From: Paenibacillus sp. An7
GTDB taxonomy: Bacteria; Bacillota; Bacilli; Paenibacillales; Paenibacillaceae
Assembly: GCF_009870785.1 (NCBI RefSeq)
Contig: NZ_WTWX01000002.1
Location: 433,836-497,835 of the forward strand
Direction: 5' to 3'
DNA: 64,000 nucleotides
Below are positions 36,484 through 46,203 of the stretch, one piece after another (positions within the stretch are counted from its first letter, which is position 1; every line of letters starts with the position of its first letter). Made by a program: the position numbers and the translations under genes. The notes beneath the pieces were generated by a model. It had not been told where the DNA came from and did not search any database. It saw only the letters and a list, made by a program, of their open reading frames with translations.

Positions 36484-37077
36484 ATGAAAAAGACAATCCA
36501 AAGGATCATGCTCGCGGGTGTACTGATGGGGAGTTTTAGTATAACTGCATTCGCAGAGAATGCACCCATAGAAGTTAAAGGAACCGTGGTTAGTGTCACT
36601 TCCACTCCCTCCGCTTCAAGCACGCCACGCCCAGCGGTAACCACCGATTCAGTTGCAACTTTTTACGGAAACCCGTCTTCCTCGATTTCTAGTGGAACTA
36701 TTGTTCCTGAAGGAGCTGCATACCTGTATACGAGTGGTACTGTTCCGCCCGTTCTGAACAAAGAGGGAAGCACGCTCTATGAGCGGTATGGAGATACCAA
36801 GACTCAAGCTGTCGGCGTATTGAAAACCATTGAAAAGCAGCTAACAGATCAAGGTCTTTCTATGAAGGATGTTGTATATCTCCGTGCCTACTTAGTGGCA
36901 GACACTGCAAAGGAGAACAAGTTTGATTTTTCGGGATGGAACGAAGCCTATGGTGAATTCTTTAATAATGAGAAAAACCCAGTGAAACCTGCTCGTTCTA
37001 CCGTTGGTGTTGCTGGACTTGTCAGTTCCGATTGGCTTATTGAAATTGAGGCTGTTGCGGTCTTCCCGAAGAAATAA
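36484..37077 (+). CDS. Exported RidA (YjgF/UK114) family imine deaminase
   Basis: 197 residues: a Sec signal peptide ([20 protein letters not shown], cleavage near AFA-EN), a Ser/Thr/Pro-rich linker (~40-65) and a RidA domain. The domain retains the key Arg in [14 protein letters not shown] (about residue 171) and the Glu in LIEIEAVAV (about 189), so imine/enamine hydrolysis is expected. RidA proteins are normally cytosolic; a secreted one placed 45 bp after a secreted amine oxidase suggests it hydrolyses the oxidase product to keto acid and ammonia outside the cell. The start has AAGAGGAGG. The domain is insert-containing and longer than standard ~130-residue RidA. Confidence 0.85.
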   Translation: MKKTIQRIMLAGVLMGSFSITAFAENAPIEVKGTVVSVTSTPSASSTPRPAVTTDSVATFYGNPSSSISSGTIVPEGAAYLYTSGTVPPVLNKEGSTLYERYGDTKTQAVGVLKTIEKQLTDQGLSMKDVVYLRAYLVADTAKENKFDFSGWNEAYGEFFNNEKNPVKPARSTVGVAGLVSSDWLIEIEAVAVFPKK

Positions 37078-37102
37078 ACCTGACTACGAAGGAGAGATAA
37101 AA

Positions 37103-37291
37103 ATGCTTCAAAATATAGGAATTACCGGTATCATTATGATTCTTGTCCTTGTTTTGATTTTATTCGGTCCTTCAAGACTCCCCGAACTTGGGCGAGCAGT
37201 AGGACGCACCTTATTCGAATTCAAATCCTCCGCACGTGAACTTGTAGGAGACAGCAAAGATGAAGAAGATTCTGTGAAGAAAATAGACTAA
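37103..37291 (+). CDS. tatA: Twin-arginine translocase subunit TatA
   Basis: 62 residues: one hydrophobic helix ([16 protein letters not shown]), the [14 protein letters not shown] hinge and amphipathic helix that define TatA/E, and a charged tail. GAAGGAGAG lies 8 nt before the ATG. It is 25 bp after the exported RidA gene and in the same operon as a Tat substrate, the same logic as phoD-tatAd in Bacillus. TatC is absent from the window, so this TatA would work with a TatC encoded elsewhere. Confidence 0.92.
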   Translation: MLQNIGITGIIMILVLVLILFGPSRLPELGRAVGRTLFEFKSSARELVGDSKDEEDSVKKID

Positions 37292-37321
37292 TAGATTTCA
37301 TCAACATAACCTGAATAGGTT

Positions 37322-37377
37322 AAAAAAATCCCCCTCACAGAAAACAGGGACCACTGCTTTTTTCTGTGAGGGGGATT
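37322..37377. terminator. Strong bidirectional terminator
   Basis: AATCCCCCTCACAGAAAA / TTTTTTCTGTGAGGGGGATT long stem between the convergent tatA and ABC operons; A7 on the left gives a T7 tail on the minus strand. Confidence 0.9.
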
Positions 37378-37404
37378 CTCATTCTTTGTTGCACTTCGTC
37401 TTAT

Positions 37405-38151
37405 CTACTCGCTTCGAGTAAGGAACGCTTTGGTCCGCTCCAGCTTCGGATTTCCGAAGATCTGTTCTGGAGTTCCTTCTTCTGCTATCTCACCTTGATC
37501 CATAAATATTACGCGGTCCGCTACGTCACGGGCAAAATTCATTTCATGCGTAACAATAACCATTGTCATGTTCTCATCCGCGAGTCTGCGAATAACGCGA
37601 AGCACTTCACCTGTCAGCTCAGGATCGAGCGCCGAGGTAGGTTCATCAAAGAGGAGGATTTCCGGGTTCATCATCAGCGCTCTCGCAATGGCAACACGCT
37701 GTTTTTGCCCGCCTGATAGATTAGCAGGATAGGCATCCCCTTTATCCGAAAGCCCCACTTTCGCAAGCAGATCGGCCATCCGTGGCTTTAATGCTGCTTT
37801 GCTTTCTTTTTTCACCACTTTCGGAGCAAGCTCCAGATTCTCATTGACTGTTAGATGAGGAAACAGGTTAAAGTGTTGAAATACCATGCCCATGCGAGCC
37901 GTAATTCGCTTAATTTCCCCTGCGCTCACATACTTTCCATCTGATACAATGGCTTCACCGCCGATGCGAATGCTTCCTCCATTAACCTCTTCCAGATTCA
38001 CTAAGCTGCGAAGCATCGTACTTTTTCCAGAACCCGAAGGTCCTATTACAGCCACTACTTCTCCCGGCTTCACATTGAAATCTATCTTCTTCAACACATG
38101 CAAATCACCAAACGATTTTTGTAGATTTGTCACTTCTATCATATTTGTCAT
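37405..38151 (-). CDS. Polar amino acid ABC transporter ATP-binding protein
   Basis: 248 residues, GlnQ/HisP type. Walker [10 protein letters not shown] (near 38), Q-loop [17 protein letters not shown], signature [16 protein letters not shown] (near 142), Walker [15 protein letters not shown] and H-loop [14 protein letters not shown]. Last gene of an SBP-permease-ATPase operon reading leftward. Confidence 0.93.
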   Translation of the reverse strand: MTNMIEVTNLQKSFGDLHVLKKIDFNVKPGEVVAVIGPSGSGKSTMLRSLVNLEEVNGGSIRIGGEAIVSDGKYVSAGEIKRITARMGMVFQHFNLFPHLTVNENLELAPKVVKKESKAALKPRMADLLAKVGLSDKGDAYPANLSGGQKQRVAIARALMMNPEILLFDEPTSALDPELTGEVLRVIRRLADENMTMVIVTHEMNFARDVADRVIFMDQGEIAEEGTPEQIFGNPKLERTKAFLTRSE

Positions 38152-38172
38152 TACAAGACATCCCTTTGTTGT

Positions 38173-38832
38173 TTATTCAAATTTGTACTTTCTCTCCAGC
38201 GCTTTGAAGATCAGCGTCAGTACAAGTGTCATTAATAAATAGATAATGGCAGCAATGGCAAAAGGTACAATCGTTGCGTCTCTGTTCACTGCCGTTTGTG
38301 CAAAATGAAGTACTTCCGGTACAGCTACGGCATACAATAATGCTGTATCTTTCACGAGTGTGATCGATTCATTTGCTGTAGATGGAAGAACGACTCGAAT
38401 CATCTGCGGTAAAATAACTTTGGTTAACGTTTGGAATTTATTCAGTCCAAGTACCTGCGAAGCTTCATATTGTCCCTTGTCGATCGACAGCAAGCCGCCT
38501 CTGAAAATTTCCGCAAAATAAGCAGCATAGTTCAGTACAAATGCAAGTCCTGCTGCAACTGCACGATCCATCACGAGATGCTCCCCTATAACAGGCAGCA
38601 TGGGTAGTCCATAACAGAAAAACAATAGTTGCAGTAGCAGCGGTGTGCCTCGCATCACATAAATGTATGTATGTGCAAAAGCCGACAGCGGCTTAAACTT
38701 ACTGTTCGCCATCAGGGTAAATAAAAATCCAAGCGGAATGGACAAGATGATTGCTGTGAAAAATAGTAAAAGTGTTGTCCGTGCACCTTCGAGCATCGGA
38801 AGTGTAATACTCCAAAGATATTCTAGTGTCAT
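38173..38832 (-). CDS. Polar amino acid ABC transporter permease (HisM/GlnP type)
   Basis: 219 residues with about five hydrophobic helices, starting EYLWSITLPMLEGARTTLLL. The family motif MRGTPLLLQLLFFCYGLP sits near 60 and the coupling loop YEASQVLGLNKFQTLTKVILPQ near 127. It likely works as a homodimer. A hairpin terminator 25 bp upstream separates it from the binding-protein gene and would lower its expression relative to that gene. Confidence 0.92.
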   Translation of the reverse strand: MTLEYLWSITLPMLEGARTTLLLFFTAIILSIPLGFLFTLMANSKFKPLSAFAHTYIYVMRGTPLLLQLLFFCYGLPMLPVIGEHLVMDRAVAAGLAFVLNYAAYFAEIFRGGLLSIDKGQYEASQVLGLNKFQTLTKVILPQMIRVVLPSTANESITLVKDTALLYAVAVPEVLHFAQTAVNRDATIVPFAIAAIIYLLMTLVLTLIFKALERKYKFE

Positions 38833-38857
38833 ATTTCTCAGGCTCCTAAGTAAAAAG

Positions 38858-38884
38858 AAAACCGGATAAGAAACTCCCGGTTTT
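38858..38884 (-). terminator. Intra-operon attenuating terminator
   Basis: AAAACCGG-N11-CCGGTTTT followed on the minus strand by CTTTTTA. It lies between the SBP and permease genes; partial read-through would give more binding protein than permease, a common arrangement. Confidence 0.65.
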
Positions 38885-38957
38885 CAATCCTATTAATGAA
38901 TTTCTTACATCAGTTCTAATATGATTGTATTCAGTGCTATATATGAGTCAGCTAGGC

Positions 38958-39734
38958 TTAGCGAAGCACCTTATCTTCTCCAAACCATTTTTCCGAAATC
39001 GCAGTAGCTGTTCCTTCTTCAATCAATTCGTCTAAAGCGGTTTGCAGACTTGTCAGCAATTCTTCATTCCCCTTCTTCACACCAATTCCGTATTCCTCTG
39101 GAGACAACGTTTCATCCAAGATTTTATACGTTCCTTCTTCAAGAGACATGTAATAGTCAGCTACCACTTCATCAATGACAACCGCATCGAGGCGACCGCT
39201 CTTCAGATCACTTAGAGCAAGTACATTATCGGGGAATTCGGATATACTCTTGATCTGATCTTTGATCGGATTCTCACTCAGTGCATCCGATGCTGAAGAA
39301 AGATTTTGCAGCCCCACTTTTTTCCCGGCAAGATCAGCAAGCGTTGCAAGTTGTGAGTCAGCCAGCGTTACGACAACCTGACTATTTTTAAGATAAGGCT
39401 TCGTAAACAATACTTTATCTTTGCGATCCTTTGTAATCGTATAGCCGTTCCAGATCAGATCAATACGTCCACTGTTCAGCTCTGATTCTTTGGAAGACCA
39501 GTCGATGGGTTGGAACTCTACTTCTTTACCCATTTTTTCGGCCGCTGCTCTCGCATAATCTATATCGAATCCAACAATCTCATTCTTCTCATCCCTAAAT
39601 CCCAGCGGGGCAAACTTATCGTCAATACCAATGACAATCTTATCTGCCCCACTTCCGCTTGTATCACTTCCGCAGGCTGCAAGAATAACAACCATTAAAC
39701 TTAAACTGAGTGTAATCCATAATGACTTTTTCAT
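38958..39734 (-). CDS. Polar amino acid ABC transporter substrate-binding lipoprotein
   Basis: 258 residues, SBP family 3. Lipoprotein signal MKKSLWITLSLSLMVVILAA then Cys21-GS. Ligand-binding fold: IDDKFAPLGFRDEKNEIVGFDIDYARA near 36-62, ELNSGRIDLIWNGYTIT near 88 and TKPYLKNSQVVVTLADS. GGAGGGAAACAAC precedes the ATG. Glutamine-, arginine- or cystine-type substrates are all possible. The neighbouring extracellular deamination cassette is on the other side of a terminator, so no shared operon. Confidence 0.92.
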   Translation of the reverse strand: MKKSLWITLSLSLMVVILAACGSDTSGSGADKIVIGIDDKFAPLGFRDEKNEIVGFDIDYARAAAEKMGKEVEFQPIDWSSKESELNSGRIDLIWNGYTITKDRKDKVLFTKPYLKNSQVVVTLADSQLATLADLAGKKVGLQNLSSASDALSENPIKDQIKSISEFPDNVLALSDLKSGRLDAVVIDEVVADYYMSLEEGTYKILDETLSPEEYGIGVKKGNEELLTSLQTALDELIEEGTATAISEKWFGEDKVLR

Positions 39735-39861
39735 GTTGTTTCCCTCCGATGTATCTATCTCAAAACGCTTTAGTTCGCTACCATGTTACTAAGGTAAAAC
39801 TATCATATCACAAAATAAGGGAAGCTGCCAAGAGGGAATGAGGGCTGGAGTGCTCCAGTGA

Positions 39862-39972
39862 CAGATGGGGGTTCCGATCGTCGTTGGATCTGGATTCGCA
39901 CGGTTGACTCTCATAGATGTAAGCATCCAGCTCCAAATACGAACGCTCCGCTTCTTCACCCCCATTCAGTCC
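39862..39972. repeat. Long imperfect inverted repeat in a 487-bp intergenic region
   Basis: GATGGGGGT at the left pairs with ACCCCCATT at the right, and GTTGGATCTGGAT pairs with ATCCAGCTCCAA inside, giving a ~110-nt interrupted hairpin. It is GC-richer than its surroundings. A small palindrome CTGGAG-TG-CTCCAG lies just before it. No coding frame is convincing. It may be a dispersed palindromic repeat or a structured RNA; the rest of the gap (39735-40221) shows only this and the terminator at 40122. Confidence 0.45.
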
Positions 39973-40121
39973 CCTCCGCTATCGGCTCTTCTCTTATTTT
40001 TATAGAGCAGGGAGATGAGGTATTGTACCTTTATACCTCACTTTAAGGAAAAGATAACACCTCAGCTATTAGCTACGTAGTTTATACGAACTGTTTCCAC
40101 TTTAATTCAGCCATATAAAAA

Positions 40122-40164
40122 CTGCACTTCATCCGTTAGATGATATCTATTAGATGAAGTGCAG
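40122..40164 (-). terminator. Intrinsic terminator
   Basis: Perfect 12-bp arms CTGCACTTCATC / GATGAAGTGCAG with a 19-nt loop; T5 on the minus strand and T6 shortly after on the plus strand. Confidence 0.85.
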
Positions 40165-40221
40165 TAATGTTTTTTGTAAAGATTAAGATAGTTACAGGAA
40201 AATCCCTATAATTCTTAAATA

Positions 40222-40725
40222 CTAACTTATTAGTGGTTTGATATGCTCTGTTGCCTTATTAAGCTTTTCAACAAATCCCTTAGAATTCTCGTATTTTTCA
40301 GGTAATTCGTTTACAAATAGATGAATTTGTCTTTTAAATTTTGCATGAATCTCAGATTTAAAATCATCTTTGTTTGTTATCTGATTTCTTACAAGTGGTT
40401 CATATCGAGTTCTTATTAATAAGAACTCGTTAACAAGTACTTCTAAATTAATAGATCGAGGAGCATTACTTTTAAAAAAAATATCCAAGCGAAAGCTTGA
40501 AAAAACGAAAGATGTATAAACATCAAACATACCTTCAGCAATTTTATCAGGTTCTTGATCCTCTTGAATTAGATCCAAACTACGATCCAAGGTCTGGACA
40601 CTTGAAACAAAACTCAAGTAAGATTTTGATTCCGACTCGTTATCTGCCTTATTTTTGTTAATTAGCAGGGCGATTAATAGTAAACAAAGAAATATGAGTA
40701 CAAAGACAGTTAACCTTTTTTTCAT
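40222..40725 (-). CDS. Hypothetical membrane-anchored or secreted protein
   Basis: 167 residues, not recognised. Residues 5-23 form a hydrophobic segment (TVFVLIFLCLLLIALLI) suited to a signal anchor; no lipobox. The rest is helical and acidic/basic mixed (SVQTLDRSLDLIQEDQEPDK, IHAKFKRQIHLFVNEL). Coding sequence is markedly AT-rich compared with flanking genes. It is monocistronic, with a terminator behind it. The AT-rich upstream region has no clear ribosome binding site beyond AAAAAAAGG. Confidence 0.65.
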   Translation of the reverse strand: MKKRLTVFVLIFLCLLLIALLINKNKADNESESKSYLSFVSSVQTLDRSLDLIQEDQEPDKIAEGMFDVYTSFVFSSFRLDIFFKSNAPRSINLEVLVNEFLLIRTRYEPLVRNQITNKDDFKSEIHAKFKRQIHLFVNELPEKYENSKGFVEKLNKATEHIKPLIS

Positions 40726-40854
40726 ATATTAATATATCCTCCAATCCTATTGGTAATTTTGTGAAAAATAAGAAGATAATTTATCATATAATCTCCTGGA
40801 ATGACAGACATTTTTTTCAAGATCGTATTATTAATCGTGTAGTTTATACAAAGA

Positions 40855-40898
40855 CAAAAAAGGATAGAGATTCAGAATTGCTCTGAGTCTCTATCCTT
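40855..40898 (-). terminator. Intrinsic terminator of the GH95 gene
   Basis: AAGGATAGAGA-TTCAGA / CTGAG-TCTCTATCCTT with TTTTTTG on the minus strand. Confidence 0.85.
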
Positions 40899-40933
40899 AT
40901 CCGTGTCATCACATCACGTTTTTTCTATTCCTT

Positions 40934-43327
40934 CTACCCTTTTTGCACCGTCACAAAATAGCTTTGTTTTGCCTCTACAAGGAAGGAAATAAGTCCGTTC
41001 CCCAGGTCAGTAGTGCTGATCTCCAACCCGTCAGCTGTGCTCACAGTAAGGAATCCTGCATTTATTCCTTGCATACAAATGGTACAAGTCCCGGATTGAT
41101 CGGGCTTTATTTCTGCTTCTTTCAGCTTGCCTTTATTCCATGAAATAGCAACTTCGTATCCTCCGCGTGCGCGAAGTCCACGAACACTTCCTGCCGCCCA
41201 AGCATCTGGAAGTGCCGGAAGAAGTTCGATATATCCTAGATGGGACTGAAGAAGAAGCTCAATGATTCCTGATGTTGCTGCAAAGTTTCCGTCAATTTGG
41301 AATGGCGGATGTGCGTCGAACATGTTCGGATACACGCCGCCGCTTTCATAGCGTTCAGTACCGTCTCGTACCAACTGCAGCAAATTGGATATAAGGCGAT
41401 GCGCCCGGTTTCCATCTTTGAAACGCGCCCACAGTCCGACTTTCCAGCCGAGACTCCAGCCTGTCCCTCCATCGCCGCGCCGCTGCAAAGATATTTTCGC
41501 AGCCTCCATGAGCTCTGGTGTATCTTTTGCTGTCAGCTGACGTCCTGGATATACGCCGAAGAGATGAGACACATGTCTATGGTGAACATCTTCGTCTTCA
41601 TAGTCATGAAGCCATTCCTGCAGCTGTCCATACTTCCCAATCTGCAACGGAGGAAGTTCATCTCTACGCTGCTGAATCTCTTTTGCAAAGTCCTCATCTT
41701 CACCGAGAATGGCAGTCACTTCGATAAGATTGGTGAATAAATCATGGATCAAAGCCAGATCCATTGTCGCTGTCGTAGTCACCTGATGTAGTTCCCCATT
41801 CACGCGGAAGCGATGCTCCGGAGAGGTTGAAGGTGCCGTATACCAAGAACCATCCTCTCCTTGAATAAGCCAATCCAGACAGAACAAAGCGGCTTCTTTC
41901 ATGATCGGATATGCTTTATTTCTAAGGAAATCAGTGTCTTGTGTAAATACATAATGTTCATATAAATGCTGGCACAGCCATACGCCGCCCATCTGCCATA
42001 ATGCCCATATCGGATCTCCATGTCCAAAAGCACCTACCGGTGCAGTCTGTCCCCATAGGTCAGAATTGTGATGAGCTACCCATCCGCGTGCGCCATAGTT
42101 AATCTCTGCTGTCTTCTTACCATTAACAGAAAGTCTGGTAATCAGATCGATTAGAGGTTCATGACACTCGGATAAATTCGCTGTTTCAGCTGGCCAGTAA
42201 TTCATTTCCGCGTTGATATTCAGCGTATAATTACTGCTCCATGGTGCTCTCGTTTCGTGATTCCAGATTCCTTGCAGATTGGCAGGTTGTGTTCCTGGTC
42301 GTGAGCTTGAAATCAGTAAATAACGGCCATATTGAAATAAAAGCTGAACCAGATAAGGGTCTTTCCCGCCATATTTTACGATATGCTCATCGGTAGGCAG
42401 ATCTATGGATTCGTGAGCGGGTCCAAGATCAAGCGTTACCCGATTATACAGCTCCTGATAATCTTCCACATGACGTTTCCGCAGGTCTTCATATTCATAC
42501 GCAAGCGCTTTTTCTAGATCATTTCGTGCATGGAGAGACTCATCTTTGCCTTCTTTTCCCGGAGAGCGATCATAACCGTTAAAGCTTGTTGCGCAGCTAA
42601 AATAAAGAGTTGCCTGATCTGCACCTTCCACCCGAATCCCGGTGGCATGAGTTCCCGCGCTTCCTCCCTTATGACAGACTGCTAATCTTCCTTCAAAGCC
42701 CATAGCATCCGTCTCACCTGGTTTACCGTAACGAATTGGATTATCCGTAGGATAATAACTTGGATTTACAATCTCAGGCGCGTATCCTTTGATAATCGCC
42801 TGGTTCTCTTCAGCCTCTGTTTCATGACGAAGAAGACTGCTAAGACTCGCATGGAAAGACAATCTTCCCGGTACGCTTGATTCTAGGTGAATAACGATAA
42901 CCTGATCAGGATGAGACACAAAGATTTCCCTTGTATATGTTGTATCTCCGATACGGTATTTCGTTTTTGTTATTCCATCCGTTAAATCCAGTCTCCGGTT
43001 ATAATCTGCTGTAATATCTCCATGATCAAACGTAATCTGTAAATCTCCAAAAGGCAGATAAGACTGTGTGTAAGTTCCGAGCATTTCCTTCGTCAGCTTG
43101 TCTGCTTCCGCATATTTCTCTTCCTTAATAAGTTGTCTCACCTTCGGAAGCACTTCTTTGGCACGCGGATTGTTCCAGTCCTTCGGTGGACCTGACCATA
43201 ATGTATCTTCATTTAGCTGTAAACGTTCCTGCTCCACACGCCCAAACACCATCGCCCCTATTCTTCCGTTTCCAATCGGCAATGCTTCGGTCCATTCCTT
43301 AGCTGGACGGTTATACGTTAAATACAT
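40934..43327 (-). CDS. GH95 glycosidase (alpha-L-fucosidase / alpha-L-galactosidase type)
   Basis: 797 residues, no signal peptide. The N-terminal beta domain starts [20 protein letters not shown] then [25 protein letters not shown], a GH95 hallmark. The (alpha/alpha)6 barrel contains [16 protein letters not shown] with the catalytic Glu/Asn region, and the [20 protein letters not shown] segment with the conserved Asp. It hydrolyses terminal alpha-1,2-L-fucose or L-galactose in oligosaccharides; cytoplasmic location implies imported substrate. ATG 43327 follows GGAGGAG at 6 nt; a start eight codons earlier lies on that site. It stands alone with its own terminator. Confidence 0.92.
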   Translation of the reverse strand: MYLTYNRPAKEWTEALPIGNGRIGAMVFGRVEQERLQLNEDTLWSGPPKDWNNPRAKEVLPKVRQLIKEEKYAEADKLTKEMLGTYTQSYLPFGDLQITFDHGDITADYNRRLDLTDGITKTKYRIGDTTYTREIFVSHPDQVIVIHLESSVPGRLSFHASLSSLLRHETEAEENQAIIKGYAPEIVNPSYYPTDNPIRYGKPGETDAMGFEGRLAVCHKGGSAGTHATGIRVEGADQATLYFSCATSFNGYDRSPGKEGKDESLHARNDLEKALAYEYEDLRKRHVEDYQELYNRVTLDLGPAHESIDLPTDEHIVKYGGKDPYLVQLLFQYGRYLLISSSRPGTQPANLQGIWNHETRAPWSSNYTLNINAEMNYWPAETANLSECHEPLIDLITRLSVNGKKTAEINYGARGWVAHHNSDLWGQTAPVGAFGHGDPIWALWQMGGVWLCQHLYEHYVFTQDTDFLRNKAYPIMKEAALFCLDWLIQGEDGSWYTAPSTSPEHRFRVNGELHQVTTTATMDLALIHDLFTNLIEVTAILGEDEDFAKEIQQRRDELPPLQIGKYGQLQEWLHDYEDEDVHHRHVSHLFGVYPGRQLTAKDTPELMEAAKISLQRRGDGGTGWSLGWKVGLWARFKDGNRAHRLISNLLQLVRDGTERYESGGVYPNMFDAHPPFQIDGNFAATSGIIELLLQSHLGYIELLPALPDAWAAGSVRGLRARGGYEVAISWNKGKLKEAEIKPDQSGTCTICMQGINAGFLTVSTADGLEISTTDLGNGLISFLVEAKQSYFVTVQKG

Positions 43328-43547
43328 ATCGTCTCCTCCAAGTATAATCACTATTGTTATTGCAGAAAGTCAAAAAACGTTTTAGAACACCTCTAACCTA
43401 TGTTATCTAGGTAATAAATTATATAAATCTTTACTTTTATGTAAGCGGATTCTACTCTACTAGTATCGTCTTAAAAAACGGTTAAAAAAGCAAGCCTTTA
43501 ACATCATTTCTTTTTAGAAATACATTTAAAATACTTCTTCATTAACA

Positions 43548-43581
43548 AGAAAAGGCCACTCCCACGGCGGGAAATGACCTT
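43548..43581 (-). terminator. Terminator of the DUF990-type ABC operon
   Basis: AAGGCCACTCCC / GGGAAATGACCTT imperfect stem with TTTTC on the minus strand. Confidence 0.65.
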
Positions 43582-43591
43582 CCAGTAGAAC

Positions 43592-44569
43592 CTAATATAC
43601 TTTATGAATCACATCTTCAAAATCAGGTTCCTGCATCTCTACGTCTGCAAGTTCACCCCATTCGCCTAGCTGTGCCAGGATTTGCATGGTACCAATGCGG
43701 TTCCGATTGGCTTCTACCGTAATCGTTCGCTCTGTATGGTCTATGACCTTGACCGCTTCGTGATGAAATCCAGCAACATTTGAACTCTTGATATTCTCAA
43801 GATACGAGACTTTTATAATAGTAGGCAGACCGATATTCTCCCTTAGAGACTGCACCGTACCATCATAAGTAAGCTGTCCATGATTAATGACCATTACTCT
43901 ACTGCATAGCTGTTCGATATCATCCATGTCATGGGTTGTCAGCAGAATCGTTTTTCCGAAATCCTTGTTGAGCAGTTTTAAAAAGGAGCGGATATTGCGC
44001 TTCGCATTCACATCAAGCCCAATCGTTGGTTCATCAAGAAACAGAATATCCGGATTGTGAAGCATCGCTGCACCTAGATCGGCACGCATCCGCTGTCCAA
44101 GCGACAGTTTGCGTACAGGTGTATTCCAGAATTCTTTCAGGTCTAGAAGAGCTGCAAACTCCTCCAGCCGTTCGTGTTTATCCTGATCATCCACTCGGTA
44201 CATTTTCCCAAGAATATCATAGCTGTCTTTTACCGGAAGGTCCCACCACAGTTGACTGCGCTGACCAAACACCACTCCAAGACGTCTTACGACTTGTCTT
44301 CGCTGCTGATGCGGATTCATTCCATTGACGCGTACGTTTCCTGAACTCGGATGAAGGATCCCTGTTAACATTTTTATCGTCGTCGATTTGCCTGCACCAT
44401 TCGGACCGATATAACCTACAAATTCTCCAGGTTCAATCCGGAAACTGATATTCTGAACGGCTTGTTTGACCGTATATTCTCTTGAAAATAAAGCGCGGAG
44501 TCCCGCAAAATTCCCGTCTTTCACGACAGGCGTTTTGAACTCCTTATGTAAGCCTTGTACTTCGATCAT
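43592..44569 (-). CDS. ABC exporter ATP-binding protein (ABC-2/DUF990 partner)
   Basis: 325 residues. Long N-terminal lead (TPVVKDGNFAGLRALFSREY) typical of this subgroup; Walker A GPNGAGKSTT (near 57), Q-loop VFGQRSQLWWDLPV, signature LSLGQRMRADLGAAML, Walker B DILFLDEPTIGLD, H-loop LTTHDMDDIEQL. The C-terminal ~90 residues are a regulatory tail. GGAGGGG lies 6 nt before the ATG. It is last in an operon with two membrane subunits. Related systems export lipophilic compounds; substrate unknown. Confidence 0.92.
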   Translation of the reverse strand: MIEVQGLHKEFKTPVVKDGNFAGLRALFSREYTVKQAVQNISFRIEPGEFVGYIGPNGAGKSTTIKMLTGILHPSSGNVRVNGMNPHQQRRQVVRRLGVVFGQRSQLWWDLPVKDSYDILGKMYRVDDQDKHERLEEFAALLDLKEFWNTPVRKLSLGQRMRADLGAAMLHNPDILFLDEPTIGLDVNAKRNIRSFLKLLNKDFGKTILLTTHDMDDIEQLCSRVMVINHGQLTYDGTVQSLRENIGLPTIIKVSYLENIKSSNVAGFHHEAVKVIDHTERTITVEANRNRIGTMQILAQLGEWGELADVEMQEPDFEDVIHKVY

Positions 44570-44581
44570 ATTTACCCCTCC

Positions 44582-45430
44582 TTAACTACCTGTACTCTGA
44601 TATTTTGTCATGCCAAATTTCCAAAAACGCAGACTGAGGGTAAGAAAGCCTAGCGCTGCCAATAGAATGATGAGAAAAATCCACGGCCCCCATTCCCCTC
44701 TCAAGATATAAAGAGCAGGTACATAATTGACTAGACCTACTGGCAGCACAAAAAGGAGCATCCCGGCAAGCCATTTCGGATAAAGGGAGAGCGGAAATCT
44801 TGCTGCCGTACCCGCTGCATCTTCCGTAAATGTCTGGAGTTCGCTGATTCTTGTCGTCCAGAATCCAATAGTCGCAGTAGCAAGGCCAATGGAAAATAAA
44901 AGAACGGCCCCCGTTAGGATCACCAATAAAGACTGCGGTACAGCCATCCATCCAATCTGACCGCTATTCATCATTCCATGAATAGACCAACCAAAGACAA
45001 ACCCTCCTTGTAGCCACTCCCCGAGCATGATACGAAAGCGCTGCGGCAACAGAGTAAAAAGAACGGGCAACGGTCTTGTTAGCAGCTGGTCCATATCTCC
45101 GCTGACTAAATATTTTTCAAGATGATGTACTTCATTGGCAATGGAGCGGTACACCGTTTTCGATAAAGTCATGATGGAAAAGAGATAACCAACCTCATAG
45201 ATATTCCAGCCTTGAATAGCTCCAAACCGATGAAGCACAATCGCAATCATCAGGAATTCTGCAATCTGGATCAATGCAGCGAGAAAAGACCCTAAAAAGA
45301 AATTGAGTTTGTATTGCATGGAACTTTTGATACTTGTGCGGATTAGTAATACGTAAAGTTCTAAGTAGGTGCGAAGTGGATAGAAAGTGGTATGTTTTTG
45401 TGATAAATGTGTCTCCGTGTTTGTGTTCAT
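44582..45430 (-). CDS. ABC-2 family permease (DUF990 type), second subunit
   Basis: 282 residues with about six hydrophobic helices after a ~35-residue cytosolic lead. Conserved region: YEVGYLFSIMTLSKTVYRSI and LEKYLVSGDMDQLLTRPLPV (near 95-130), as seen in paired DUF990 permeases. ATG 45430 overlaps the stop of the preceding permease (ATGA) and has GGAGGTG at 10 nt, so it is preferred over an in-frame start 75 nt upstream. It forms a heterodimer with the upstream permease. Confidence 0.85.
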   Translation of the reverse strand: MNTNTETHLSQKHTTFYPLRTYLELYVLLIRTSIKSSMQYKLNFFLGSFLAALIQIAEFLMIAIVLHRFGAIQGWNIYEVGYLFSIMTLSKTVYRSIANEVHHLEKYLVSGDMDQLLTRPLPVLFTLLPQRFRIMLGEWLQGGFVFGWSIHGMMNSGQIGWMAVPQSLLVILTGAVLLFSIGLATATIGFWTTRISELQTFTEDAAGTAARFPLSLYPKWLAGMLLFVLPVGLVNYVPALYILRGEWGPWIFLIILLAALGFLTLSLRFWKFGMTKYQSTGS

Positions 45431-46203
45431 CCTCCCTGCACCTCCACTTTTCTCCGAAGATAGTAGGTAGCAAGATAACAAATCAGCGTGAGCAGCAGCA
45501 TCCACACCATGGTTCCTAATAATAGAGAGCCATCCTCATAACCAAGGTAAATGCGAGTCGGTACATACAGAAGATACGGATAGGGTGACCACCAGGCAAT
45601 CGTTTGAAGAATCTTAGGCAGCCATTCAATAGGGATGAAAAACCCCGCAAGTAAATTAATAAGTGCATGGTTTGTCCATTGCAGCCAGCTTGATTCGGTG
45701 GTCCACATCGCAGTGACTCCAATGAGATAGTTGATACAGATTCCCATGTAAGCAGCACCGAGCAGACTTACCGCAGTTAAGACATACGTCATTCCCTCCT
45801 CAGGCAGCCTGAGCTTGAAAGCAATGAGATAAACAAGATAGATGGGAATAGATTTGTACAGAAACTGATAAATAATCTGCCCCCATTCCCTAGACATGAG
45901 ATGCGTAAAAAGATGGACAGGCCTCATCAGATCCATAGAGATATGACCTGTTCTTACAGACTCGGGGATCCCAAGGCCATTCGTTAGAAAAGACGTTACC
46001 CACAGGGATGCTTGCGTAAATGCAATGTAACTGACCATCCCCTGCGTTCCGTATTCTCCAAGAGAGCGACCTTCCCCAATTCCAATCCAGATACAGGCGT
46101 ACAGATAACCAAATAAAGCGCTTGCCACATTGTGCACCATATGTGCACCGCGATACTGCAAGTTTCTTGCATAGGCCTTACGGGCCAGGGTGAAATAGAG
46201 CAA
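45427..46203 (-). CDS. ABC-2 family permease (DUF990 type), first subunit
   Basis: 258 residues from TTG 46203, which has GGAGGTG at 6 nt; a frame-extending ATG at 46311 has no such site and would add a non-hydrophobic lead. About six helices; the conserved segment AFTQASLWVTSFLTNGLG and LMRPVHLFTHLMSREWGQ (near 75-125) marks the family. Operon order is permease, permease, ATPase, each closely coupled. Confidence 0.85.
   Translation of the reverse strand: MLYFTLARKAYARNLQYRGAHMVHNVASALFGYLYACIWIGIGEGRSLGEYGTQGMVSYIAFTQASLWVTSFLTNGLGIPESVRTGHISMDLMRPVHLFTHLMSREWGQIIYQFLYKSIPIYLVYLIAFKLRLPEEGMTYVLTAVSLLGAAYMGICINYLIGVTAMWTTESSWLQWTNHALINLLAGFFIPIEWLPKILQTIAWWSPYPYLLYVPTRIYLGYEDGSLLLGTMVWMLLLTLICYLATYYLRRKVEVQGG

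Noticed and set aside
43374..43383. cre site AAAACGTTTT upstream of the GH95 gene
   Set aside because: Symmetric core only; the required TG and CA flanks are missing, and AT-rich palindromes of this size arise by chance.
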